This document shows positions 34,687 to 42,877 of a DNA stretch of 64,000 bases, piece after piece. This DNA comes from Sedimenticola_A sp040506425 (lineage in GTDB: Bacteria; Pseudomonadota; Gammaproteobacteria; Chromatiales; Chromatiaceae). The notes under the pieces were generated by a model. That model did no database searches. It saw only the letters and a list, made by a program, of their open reading frames with translations, and had not been told where the DNA came from. Every line of letters begins with the position of its first letter. Positions within the stretch are counted from its first letter, which is position 1. The stretch lies in NCBI GenBank assembly GCA_965224515.1, contig OZ245051.1, positions 434,001-498,000 on the forward strand, given 5' to 3'. The position numbers were made by a program, and so were the translations under genes.

Positions 34687-35662
34687 CAGCCCCCCTGCCT
34701 GCAAAGAGAAAGTAGAAGATGACCAGTAGCCAGAGCAGCGCGGCTGCAACGTACTTCACCGTATTGGGTAGCCCGTTGGCCGACCAGAAGGCTTCAATAA
34801 AAGCGGCCGCCAGCAGCATCAGCGCCGCCCCCATCACCAGGGGCAGAGCCTGGCGCCCCCTGCGTCTGATGGAGTCCACGCGTGACAGCTGTCCAGGGGC
34901 CAACATGCCGTGTCCCAGGGAGAGTCCGGCCGCACCGCAGATGACAATGGCGGTGAGCTCCAGTGCAGCGTGCCCACTGACAAAACCCCAGAAGGTCTCA
35001 TGGTAGCCGATACCGCTGAGATGACCCGCCACACCCCCAATGACCATGCCGTTGTATAGCATGGTGATCACTGTGCCTATGCCTGCCAGTATACCCATGG
35101 CAAAGGTACGGAACCCGATACCGATGTTATTGAAGATATAGAAGCCGAACATCACGAAATCGGATTCACTGCTCCGCTCAAGTGTCCGCCCCGGCCTGGC
35201 ATTGTCCGGTGCGTACATCTCCTCCATCGCCTCGACCTGGTCAGCGCCCATGATGCTGTAGATAAAATCCTGATCGCTCATACAGTAACCGCCGACAAGG
35301 AGTGCCGGCAGCAGAAACAGGGCCAGGGAGAGGAAGAAATAACGACCGTGGTCTCGCAGGCTGCGTGGAAAACCCACTGCAATAAAGCTCAGCAGCCGCC
35401 ATAGCCAGGCCCCTCGCCTCGTGTACAGCTGCTGATGCCCACGCAGTACCAGTCGATGCAGTTGCGCCACCAGTGCAGGACTGTAGCGACGGCTCCTGGC
35501 AAGGGCATAGTGATTGCACACCTTGCGGTAGAGGTGAGGCAGGGATGTTGCCGAGGCTGAATGGCCTCTGCGCCTGAACCGCATCTTCTCCAACTCATCC
35601 AGGAGTTCTCCCAGTTCATCCCAGAGAGGAGCGAAGGTTTGTTCGAAGGCCTCCTGATGCAT
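34673..35662 (-). CDS. SpoIIM-family membrane protein
   Basis: This 329-residue protein is taken from ATG 35662, which overlaps the RDD stop by one base. The N-terminus is hydrophilic (about 1-90, FAPLWDELGELLDEL), then five or six helices. The family stretch is FMYNNIGIGFRTFAMGILAGIG-like (here FNNIGIGFRTFAMGILAGI), and HAALELTAIVICGAAGL. In sporulators SpoIIM acts in peptidoglycan hydrolysis at the septum; this organism shows no sporulation genes, so it is a MoxR-locus member of unknown role. Confidence 0.85.
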   Translation of the reverse strand: MHQEAFEQTFAPLWDELGELLDELEKMRFRRRGHSASATSLPHLYRKVCNHYALARSRRYSPALVAQLHRLVLRGHQQLYTRRGAWLWRLLSFIAVGFPRSLRDHGRYFFLSLALFLLPALLVGGYCMSDQDFIYSIMGADQVEAMEEMYAPDNARPGRTLERSSESDFVMFGFYIFNNIGIGFRTFAMGILAGIGTVITMLYNGMVIGGVAGHLSGIGYHETFWGFVSGHAALELTAIVICGAAGLSLGHGMLAPGQLSRVDSIRRRGRQALPLVMGAALMLLAAAFIEAFWSANGLPNTVKYVAAALLWLLVIFYFLFAGRGAGGDR

Positions 35663-36363
35663 CAGCGCCCCTTCACCAGCCAATTGGCATAGGACCAGAG
35701 GGTATCCACCCCTTTCTGATCATTGTCGCCGGTAACATCCTGCAGCAGGTTGGCCAGTTCCCAGCGTCGCTCAGGTGTCAGCTGCTCACTGCGCTCGGCA
35801 AACTTGATCAGGTAGAGCTGCTCATCCACATTGAGATCGGGGGGCGGCGGCCTTGACGGGGAATCGGGCATATCGCCGCGTGTCTCCTCCTCGTCCCGGT
35901 AAACCACCAGGGTGCCTGCCGCGAGGTCACCGAGGCGCTGGAAGTCCCGGCTGGCCAACATCATAAGCAGACCGACGCCGTACAGCAGGGGAAGAAAATC
36001 CGCCGCTCTGAGCAGATTCCGTATCAACGATGCCGAAGGGGATACAGGTGTACCGTTATCGTTGATAACAACCAGCCCCATGGCACGTTTGCCAGGCGTT
36101 GCACCGGAGCGGATTTCAAATACAACCGGGTAGAACCATTCGATCAGGAAAAAACCGATCAGAATGAGTGCCACACCGATACCACCAAAGAATGAGCCCA
36201 GACCCAGAATCATGCCGTAGGCCACCGCCCTGATGACAAGATCTATAGCCCAGGCGCAGGCCCGCACCACCGGTCCGGCAAGTCTCAACTGGAGGAGTAT
36301 GCCTTCGGGCGTCTCGTAGGTTCGGACGGTATCGACAGACTCTGGCTGAGCGGATATATCCAT
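35662..36363 (-). CDS. RDD-family membrane protein
   Basis: This 233-residue protein has the RDD layout: GPVVRACAWAIDLVIRAVAYG with Arg and Asp in the first helix, a second helix near 60-80, ATPGKRAMGLVVIND, and LIRNLLRAADFLPLLYG. The C-terminal third is soluble and may bind a partner (RPPPPDLNVDEQLYLIKFAERSEQL region). RDD proteins resemble small transporters or assembly factors. It is 13 bp downstream of the zinc-ribbon protein gene, so the operon likely starts there. Confidence 0.9.
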   Translation of the reverse strand: MDISAQPESVDTVRTYETPEGILLQLRLAGPVVRACAWAIDLVIRAVAYGMILGLGSFFGGIGVALILIGFFLIEWFYPVVFEIRSGATPGKRAMGLVVINDNGTPVSPSASLIRNLLRAADFLPLLYGVGLLMMLASRDFQRLGDLAAGTLVVYRDEEETRGDMPDSPSRPPPPDLNVDEQLYLIKFAERSEQLTPERRWELANLLQDVTGDNDQKGVDTLWSYANWLVKGR

Positions 36364-36376
36364 GTATACGGCCGGT

Positions 36377-37540
36377 TCAGTCGAAGTAGATATCCCGGTA
36401 TCCCGTATATATCGAGGCCGTTATCACGGGCACAAACACCAGTAACCCGAGAAAGAACGGAATCGCCGCGAGCAGGCCCAGAACCGTGGTTGCCAGTCCG
36501 TAGACAAGGAACGGCAATATGTTTTTGAGGCAGCCGATAAAACTGAGTTTCATGGCCGTCACTGCAGAGACGCCGTCCAGGGCAACCAACGCGGGAGCGA
36601 ACCAGTAGGCCATGAGCAGGGGAAAGAAGAACAGCATCGCCACAGCCACCGGCAGTATCATCGAGGTAGGGTCCGGCACCACCTGGGCGGACGCACCCGG
36701 TTCCTGAAGCTCCACCATGCTGAGGCCAAGGACGGAAAAGATACCAATAAAGATAATCACCATACCCATCAGATAAAGTCCGCCCACCAGTACCAGTTGG
36801 CCGAAATTCTGCTGAAAAGCGCTGAACAGGTGGTTGACGGTAAAGTCTTCGCCATGGTCCTGGGCACGACAACCGATCATGAATCCGGCCGCGATCACCG
36901 GCGAGAGCAGGGTCGTGGCCAGTGAGCCGATAACCGGCACCAGGCTGAGCACCATGGAGATGACAATCCAGACTACCAGGGCGAGAATCCAGGCAACGGG
37001 ATTACGTCTGAAATGCCGGTATGCCTGCTTGATCCAGAGCCAACCGTGGCCCGCAGGTACTGTCTCAGGTCCCCGAATCTCCCCACTACCTGGCTCGGGG
37101 GTGATGTTTGCCGCCGGTGCCTGGTAGGGATTCGAATCGTCAGACTGCTGCGCGGTCTCTGCCTCGCTCTGCTGGCGGGCAAGGTACTTGGAGATGATGA
37201 TGCCGCACTCGAGGCAGCTGTCGTCCTGTATACGCGAAGAGCTGCATTTGGGGCACCTGGGGCCGTCATCTTCGGCCTCAGCGACCAATTCGGTTCCATC
37301 GGCTGTTTCTACCGGTACAACCTCGATCTCCATGCCCAGCTTCTGCAACAACTTTTTGTACTTGGCCGCATCCTCAGCATTCAGCCCCTTTTTCATCACC
37401 ACTTCGCGACCTGCATCGGCCAGCGCCGCAGCCTCTTCCGCGGAAACACCGAGGCGGCTGCTGAATGCATCGATAAAAGCCTCCCTGTCGGTACCCGGTA
37501 GAAGGTTTCCTGTGTATACAATCTTGAACGCCTCAGCCAT
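36377..37540 (-). CDS. Zinc-ribbon membrane protein with the paralogous N-terminal domain (BPSS1780-like)
   Basis: This 387-residue protein starts at ATG 37540 with AAGGAG upstream. It has the same N-terminal domain (about 1-75) as the protein at 28.9 kb: YTGNLLPGTDREAF, DAGREVVMKKGL and KY..LLQKLGM. A zinc ribbon follows, with CPKC near 92 and CLEC near 105, then a Pro-rich link and, from about 155 on, a membrane part with about six helices (KQAYRHFRRNPVAWILAL, VIAAGFMIGCRAQDHGEDF). The membrane part is BPSS1780-like. The gene heads the second MoxR operon. Zinc binding is inferred from the four cysteines. Confidence 0.8.
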   Translation of the reverse strand: MAEAFKIVYTGNLLPGTDREAFIDAFSSRLGVSAEEAAALADAGREVVMKKGLNAEDAAKYKKLLQKLGMEIEVVPVETADGTELVAEAEDDGPRCPKCSSSRIQDDSCLECGIIISKYLARQQSEAETAQQSDDSNPYQAPAANITPEPGSGEIRGPETVPAGHGWLWIKQAYRHFRRNPVAWILALVVWIVISMVLSLVPVIGSLATTLLSPVIAAGFMIGCRAQDHGEDFTVNHLFSAFQQNFGQLVLVGGLYLMGMVIIFIGIFSVLGLSMVELQEPGASAQVVPDPTSMILPVAVAMLFFFPLLMAYWFAPALVALDGVSAVTAMKLSFIGCLKNILPFLVYGLATTVLGLLAAIPFFLGLLVFVPVITASIYTGYRDIYFD

Positions 37541-37755
37541 CGACACTGCTCCTTGTCCTGTATCTCTTCAGAGGTTAGGCCCAAATTATCATTCTAATGC
37601 ACGGGAAAGTTAAAACAATCCTCATTCCCACTTGAATATCTGGTTTTATGACGGCCTGTCTGGTTTTGCCAATGCACCCTGCATCTACACAAATAAAAAG
37701 GCGCTGCTCCAGATAAGTGCCGAAAGCCACTGTAGTGTTATCTGCAACCCTTGCA

Positions 37756-37783
37756 GATCGAGCTTGAGGCCGACCTACAGAAA
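37756..37783. repeat. Decayed REP unit
   Basis: GCAGATCGAGCTTGAGGCCGA-type sequence followed by CCTACAG resembles one arm of the 78-bp unit of the 24-kb tract. Only one arm remains. It lies between the zinc-ribbon protein gene and the fba terminator. Confidence 0.5.
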
Positions 37784-37831
37784 ATCAGAAACGTACATAT
37801 ATATTCCACACTGAACTGGAACGGCACCAAT

Positions 37832-37859
37832 AAAAAAGGGCGCCGAAGCGCCCTTTTTT
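37832..37859. terminator. Terminator of the tkt-gap-pgk-pyk-fba operon
   Basis: AAAAAAGGGCGC (37832-37843), CGAA loop, GCGCCCTTTTTT (37848-37859). The stem-loop with T's on either side ends the operon on the minus strand, 23 bp after the fba stop codon. Confidence 0.9.
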
Positions 37860-37881
37860 ACTAACGGGTGAACCCGGAGTC

Positions 37882-38946
37882 TTAGTTGACCTTGGGATCC
37901 AGCTCGCCGCCTTCGTACTTGCCGAACATGACTTCCAGGGAGATCGGGGTGATCTTGGAGGCCTGGCCTGCAGAACCGAAAGCTTCGTAACGGTTTTTGC
38001 AGATTTCGGACATGGCGTTGGTGGCTTCCTTGAGGAACTTGCGGGGATCGAAGTTGCTCGGGTTGTCGTGCAGGTGACGACGCACGGAACCGGTGGATGC
38101 CATACGCAGGTCGGTATCGATGTTGACCTTGCGAACACCAGATTTGATGCCTTCAACGATTTCGTCAACGGGCACACCGTATGTCTGACCCATGTCACCA
38201 CCGTAGTCGTTGATGATCTTCAACCAGTCCTGGGGTACGGAAGAGGAACCGTGCATTACCAGGTGAACACTGGGGATGCGGTCGTGAATCTCTTTCACAC
38301 GGTCGATACGCAGGATCTTGCCGGTAGGCTCCTGGGTAAACTTGTAAGCACCATGTGAGGTACCGATGGCGATAGCCAGGGCATCAACGCCGGTCTGCTT
38401 GACGAAATCAGCAGCTTCGTCGGGATCGGTCAGCAGCTGATCCATGTCCAGCTTGCCTACGGCGCCATGGCCGTCCTCTTCACCCATCTCACCGGTTTCC
38501 AGGGAACCAAGGCAACCCAGCTCACCTTCAACAGAGGCACCGACAGCGTGAGCCATATCAACAACCTGTTTGGTTACGTTGACATTGTACTCGTAGCTTG
38601 AAGGGGTCTTGCCGTCAGCTTCCAGGGAACCGTCCATCATGACGGAGCTGAAACCGGACTGGATTGAACGGGCGCAGATAGCAGGAGAAGCACCGTGATC
38701 CTGGTGCATGCACACGGGGATATGAGGATACATCTCGATAGCTGCTTCGATCAGGTGACGCAGGAAAGGTTCGCCCGCGTAGGAACGCGCACCGGCGGAA
38801 CCCTGCAGGATAACCGGGCTGTCCACGGCGTCGGCAGCCTGCATGATCGCATGCACCTGTTCCATGTTGTTTACGTTGAATGCTGGCAGGCCGTAACCGT
38901 TCTCGGCTGCGTGATCCAGAAGTTGGCGCAGGGAAATGAGAGCCAT
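37882..38946 (-). CDS. fba: Fructose-bisphosphate aldolase, class II, Calvin-cycle type
   Basis: This 354-residue zinc-dependent aldolase interconverts fructose-1,6-bisphosphate with glyceraldehyde-3-phosphate and DHAP. The key blocks are PAFNVNNMEQVHAIMQAA, CMHQDHGASP (zinc His), DGSLEADGKTPSSYEYN, a GEVGE-type core (here GELGCLGSLETGEMGEEDGHG), GTSHGAYKF and HGSSSVPQDWL. This sequence type (long form, GARSYAGEPFL) is the Calvin-cycle CbbA subgroup. It is the last gene of an operon with tkt, gap, pgk and pyk, which suits carbon fixation. Rubisco and phosphoribulokinase are not in the window. Confidence 0.96.
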   Translation of the reverse strand: MALISLRQLLDHAAENGYGLPAFNVNNMEQVHAIMQAADAVDSPVILQGSAGARSYAGEPFLRHLIEAAIEMYPHIPVCMHQDHGASPAICARSIQSGFSSVMMDGSLEADGKTPSSYEYNVNVTKQVVDMAHAVGASVEGELGCLGSLETGEMGEEDGHGAVGKLDMDQLLTDPDEAADFVKQTGVDALAIAIGTSHGAYKFTQEPTGKILRIDRVKEIHDRIPSVHLVMHGSSSVPQDWLKIINDYGGDMGQTYGVPVDEIVEGIKSGVRKVNIDTDLRMASTGSVRRHLHDNPSNFDPRKFLKEATNAMSEICKNRYEAFGSAGQASKITPISLEVMFGKYEGGELDPKVN

Positions 38947-38984
38947 GTTCTTCTCCTTTTATGTATGTCTTACTAAATTCCGAA

Positions 38985-40433
38985 TTAATCGTTGGCCGGC
39001 ACGAAGTGCTCACCGACCGTCAGGACCTTCATTACGTTGGTGCCGCCTTCGACACCATTAAGGTCCCCTTTGGTAATTATCACCAGGTCGCCGGTGCGCA
39101 CCGCACTGCGACGAAGCAACTCATCAACAACATCCACGTTGGCCGCCTGGCTGTCCAGCCCGGTCACATCAAAACTGATGGGATAGACACCCCTGAAAAG
39201 GGTTACCTTGCGACGCGTTGCGACTTGAGTGGTCAAGGCATAAATGGGAATGCTTGAACTGATACGCGACATCCATTTCGGTGTCGAACCCGACTCGGTC
39301 AAACAGGCGATAGCCGCCACACCCAGGTGATTGGCCGTGTACATGGTTGCCATGGCAATGGCTTCATCAATACGCCCAAACACCGAGTCGATGCGATGGG
39401 CCGACTTGCGCACTGACGACTGCTTCTCAGCTTCGCGACAGACACGGTCCATAGCCTCTACCGCCTTGACCGGGTATTTTCCGGCGGCACTCTCCGCAGA
39501 AAGCATTACCGCGTCAGTACCGTCGAGCACCGAGTTGGCCACGTCGAAAACTTCCGCACGGGTCGGGATGGGGCTGGTGATCATCGACTCCATCATCTGG
39601 GTCGCCGTGATCGCCACCTTGTTCATGGAGCGCGCACGCTTGATCAGTTTTTTCTGTACAGCGGGGAGTTCAGCATCACCGATCTCCACGCCCAGGTCAC
39701 CACGGGCAATCATTATCGCCTCGGAGGCCTCGATAATCTCATCGACACACTCCAGTGCCTCGGCCCGCTCAATCTTTGAGACGATACCGGCGTTTCCACC
39801 TGCCTCCAGCAGCAAGCGCCTGGCTTCGTGCACATCATCGGCACTCTGCACAAATGAGACTGCAAGATAGTCAGCCTCAATACTGGCGGCGAACTTGATG
39901 TCTTCCCTGTCCTTATCGGTCAGTGCCGGGGCAGAGAGTCCGCCACCCTGCTTGTTGATACCCTTGTTGTTGGAGAGTGGGCCGCCGATTTTCACTTTGC
40001 AGTGAACCTCGTTTTCGACCACCTCTTCAACCCACAGCGCGATGGCACCATCGGCAAGAATAAGGGTATCTCCACGCCTGACATCATCAATCAGGTCAGG
40101 AAATGTGAGACCTACCCGTTCCCGGGTTCCATCTGTCAATGGACAGGCCGCGTCCAGGATAAATGAGTCGTCCTCATTCAGAGTGATGACTCCATCCTTG
40201 AAGCGTCCTATTCTGATCTTCGGACCCTGCAGATCGACCAGCACGCCAACCTGGCGCCCACTGGCACGTGCACGATCACGTACTGCTTCTGCACGGACCC
40301 GGTGTTCATCATGAGAACCGTGAGATAGGTTGAGCCGCACCACGTCGATTCCGGAGCTGATCAGTTCATCAAGCACCTTGGGGTCATCAGTCGCAGGCCC
40401 CATCGTGGCTAAAATCTTTGTTCTTCTAAGCAT
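38985..40433 (-). CDS. pyk: Pyruvate kinase
   Basis: This 482-residue enzyme starts at ATG 40433 (MLRRTKILATMGPATDD) with GGAG upstream. Substrate and metal blocks are visible: RLNLSHGSHDEH, DLQGPKIRIG, LTDKDREDI with KFAASIEADYLAVSFVQ, IARGDLGVEIG, and the T-x-M motif ATQMMESMITSPIPTRAE. A C-terminal allosteric domain follows. It turns PEP and ADP into pyruvate. Placement between pgk and fba with 37-53 bp gaps gives one operon. Confidence 0.96.
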   Translation of the reverse strand: MLRRTKILATMGPATDDPKVLDELISSGIDVVRLNLSHGSHDEHRVRAEAVRDRARASGRQVGVLVDLQGPKIRIGRFKDGVITLNEDDSFILDAACPLTDGTRERVGLTFPDLIDDVRRGDTLILADGAIALWVEEVVENEVHCKVKIGGPLSNNKGINKQGGGLSAPALTDKDREDIKFAASIEADYLAVSFVQSADDVHEARRLLLEAGGNAGIVSKIERAEALECVDEIIEASEAIMIARGDLGVEIGDAELPAVQKKLIKRARSMNKVAITATQMMESMITSPIPTRAEVFDVANSVLDGTDAVMLSAESAAGKYPVKAVEAMDRVCREAEKQSSVRKSAHRIDSVFGRIDEAIAMATMYTANHLGVAAIACLTESGSTPKWMSRISSSIPIYALTTQVATRRKVTLFRGVYPISFDVTGLDSQAANVDVVDELLRRSAVRTGDLVIITKGDLNGVEGGTNVMKVLTVGEHFVPAND

Positions 40434-40486
40434 AATATCTCCGGATACGGCTGCCGCTGTTGACGCCAGCCGTACCCTTGTGGAAT

Positions 40487-41668
40487 TTAGCCCTTGGCAC
40501 ACTCTTCGAGCATGGCAACCGCAGGCAGGGTCTTACCTTCCAGGTACTCCAGGAATGCTCCACCAGCGGTGGAGATATAGGACACCTTGTTGTAGATGTC
40601 ATACTTCTGGATCGCTGCAATGGTGTCGCCACCACCGGCCAGGCTGAAACCATCTGCATCGGCTATAGCCATGGAGACTGTCTTGGTGCCTTCACCGAAC
40701 TGATCGAATTCGAATACGCCAACAGGGCCGTTCCAGACGATGGTGCCGGCTTTGCTGATAATCTCGGCCAGCTCTTTAGCGGAATCGGGACCGATATCGA
40801 AAATCATATCGTCGTCATCCACGTCACCGGCAGCCTTGAGAGTAGCCTCTGCAGACTCGCTGAACTCCTTGCCACAAACCACGTCGGTAGCGATAGGAAT
40901 AATGGCGCCACGATCCTTCATCTTCTCAACCAGGGCCTTGGCGGTATCCACCAGGTCATCCTCGCAGAGGGACTTGCCGACGTTGTTGCCCATAGCCTTG
41001 AGGAAGGTGTTGGCGATACCACCACCGACCACCAGCTGGTCAACCTTCTCTGAAAGGGCTTCCAGAACGGTCAGCTTGGTAGAAACTTTAGAGCCACCAA
41101 CGATGGCCACCATGGGACGAGCCGGCTCGGCCAGGGCCTTTGCCAGGTTGTCCAGCTCGCTGGCGAGCAGCAGACCGGCACAGGCGGTGGGGGCGAACTT
41201 GCCGGCACCGTGGGTTGAAGCCTGGGCGCGGTGAGCGGTACCGAAGGCGTCCATTACGAAGATGTCGCACAGGGAGGCGTACTTCTTGGCCAGCTCTTCG
41301 TTATCTTTTTTCTCACCCGCGTTGAAACGGACGTTTTCGAACAGAACCACTTCGCCGCCTGCAACCTCTGGAGCGTTATCCAGGTAGTCGGGGATCAGTC
41401 GAACAGCGGTACCCAGCTTGGCGGACATATCCTCTGCGATAGGCTGCATGGAGTTCTCGGCATCCACCTCGCCTTCGGTAGGACGGCCACGGTGGGACAT
41501 GACCTGCACCTTGGCGCCTGCTTTTACGCAGTGCTCAATGGTAGGCATGGAAGCGGTAATACGGGCATCAGAGGTAACCTTGCCATCTTTAACGGGCACA
41601 TTCAGGTCAGCACGGATCAGAACGCGCTTGCCGGCGAGATCAAGATCAGTCAGCTTGATGAAGGACAT
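40487..41668 (-). CDS. pgk: Phosphoglycerate kinase
   Basis: This 393-residue monomeric kinase carries out 3-phosphoglycerate + ATP to 1,3-bisphosphoglycerate. It has the normal length and the expected landmarks: RADLNVPVKDGKV near 20, HRGRP, VLFENVRFNAGE, AIVGGSKVSTK, VGVFEFDQFGEGT and the C-terminal AGGGDTIAAIQKY with the ATP loop, STAGGAFLEYLEG. It follows gap by 161 bp with a hairpin between (41775-41809) and precedes pyk by 53 bp. Confidence 0.97.
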   Translation of the reverse strand: MSFIKLTDLDLAGKRVLIRADLNVPVKDGKVTSDARITASMPTIEHCVKAGAKVQVMSHRGRPTEGEVDAENSMQPIAEDMSAKLGTAVRLIPDYLDNAPEVAGGEVVLFENVRFNAGEKKDNEELAKKYASLCDIFVMDAFGTAHRAQASTHGAGKFAPTACAGLLLASELDNLAKALAEPARPMVAIVGGSKVSTKLTVLEALSEKVDQLVVGGGIANTFLKAMGNNVGKSLCEDDLVDTAKALVEKMKDRGAIIPIATDVVCGKEFSESAEATLKAAGDVDDDDMIFDIGPDSAKELAEIISKAGTIVWNGPVGVFEFDQFGEGTKTVSMAIADADGFSLAGGGDTIAAIQKYDIYNKVSYISTAGGAFLEYLEGKTLPAVAMLEECAKG

Positions 41669-41774
41669 AGAGAGACTCCTTGTAAGCTATTAGTTGGTAT
41701 TAGAAAAGAATTAGATGAAAGGGTTATTTCAGCTAATGCCTCTCGTGGGCATAAGTAATCGCGGAACGGGAAAA

Positions 41775-41809
41775 CCGGGCGGGTTATGTACAGGACACAA
41801 CCCACCCGG
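41775..41809 (-). terminator. Hairpin between gap and pgk
   Basis: On the minus strand CCGGGTGGGTTGTGT pairs with ACATAACCCGCCCGG across a short loop, and then TTTTCCC follows. The stem is about 14 bp with mismatches. It lies 21 bp after the gap stop and would weaken read-through into pgk, so gap may be transcribed above the level of pgk-pyk-fba. Confidence 0.7.
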
Positions 41810-41829
41810 CAGACCTACAAGCTCACGGC

Positions 41830-42834
41830 TTAGTTGGCAGATACGTGCTCAACAAAGCGCAGCATGTTGGCGGTATAGCCGTACTCGTTGTCATACCAGG
41901 AGACAACCTTGACGAAGGTACCGTCCAGCGCGATGCCGGCACCGGCATCGAAGATGGAGGAGTTACCAACACCACGGAAATCGGTGGAGACAACTTTCTC
42001 GTCGGTGTAACCCAGCGTGTCGCTCATTGGGCCAGACTCGGAAGCGGCTTTCATGGCGGCACAGATGTCGTCATAAGAGGCGTCTTTTTCCAGCTCAACG
42101 GTGAGATCAACAACAGAAACGTCAGAGGTCGGTACGCGGAAAGCCATACCGGTCAGTTTGCCGTTCAGCTCAGGCATTACCACACCCACAGCCTTGGCTG
42201 CACCGGTGGATGAAGGAATGATGTTCTCGAGGATACCGCGACCACCGCGCCAGTCTTTCATGGAAGGACCGTCAACAGTTTTCTGGGTAGCAGTAGCTGC
42301 ATGAACAGTAGTCATCAGGCCACGTTTGATGCCCCAGTTGTCATTCAGAACCTTGGCAATAGGTGCTAGGCAGTTGGTGGTACAGGAAGCGGCAGAGATG
42401 ATCGCCTGACCGGCATAGGTCTCGTGGTTTACGCCGTGTACGAACATTGGAGTGCCATCTTTGGAAGGTGCAGACATAACAACCTTCTTGGCGCCTGCAT
42501 CGATGTGCTTCTGACAGGTCTCTTCGGTGAGGAAGAAGCCGGTGCACTCCAGTACCAGATCGGCACCGATGTCGGACCATGCAAGGTTTGCAGGATCGCG
42601 CTCAGCGGTCAGGCGAACGGTCTTGCCGTTAACAATCAGGTTACCGCCTTCAACAGATACGTCACCGTCGAAACGACCGTGAACAGAGTCATACTTCAGC
42701 ATGTAAGCCAGGTAATCAGCGTCCAGCAGATCATTGATACCGACAACTTCGATACCTGGGAAGTCGCGAGCGATAGCGCGGAAAGCCATACGGCCGATGC
42801 GGCCAAAACCGTTGATACCAACTTTAATCGTCAT
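41830..42834 (-). CDS. gap: Glyceraldehyde-3-phosphate dehydrogenase
   Basis: This 334-residue enzyme has the NAD-binding INGFGRIGRMAFRA at the start, the catalytic SCTTNCLAP (Cys near 151), and the domain-closing GVVMPELNGKLTGMAFRVPT. The final SWYDNEYGYTANML is intact. It oxidises glyceraldehyde-3-phosphate to 1,3-bisphosphoglycerate or does the reverse in the Calvin cycle. It lies 43 bp after tkt. NAD versus NADP preference was not determined; Asp at the adenosine-binding site (NDLLDADYL) suggests NAD. Confidence 0.97.
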   Translation of the reverse strand: MTIKVGINGFGRIGRMAFRAIARDFPGIEVVGINDLLDADYLAYMLKYDSVHGRFDGDVSVEGGNLIVNGKTVRLTAERDPANLAWSDIGADLVLECTGFFLTEETCQKHIDAGAKKVVMSAPSKDGTPMFVHGVNHETYAGQAIISAASCTTNCLAPIAKVLNDNWGIKRGLMTTVHAATATQKTVDGPSMKDWRGGRGILENIIPSSTGAAKAVGVVMPELNGKLTGMAFRVPTSDVSVVDLTVELEKDASYDDICAAMKAASESGPMSDTLGYTDEKVVSTDFRGVGNSSIFDAGAGIALDGTFVKVVSWYDNEYGYTANMLRFVEHVSAN

Positions 42835-42877
42835 AATCTAATACTCCTTACAGTAAAACTGATGAATTCTTCGCTAT

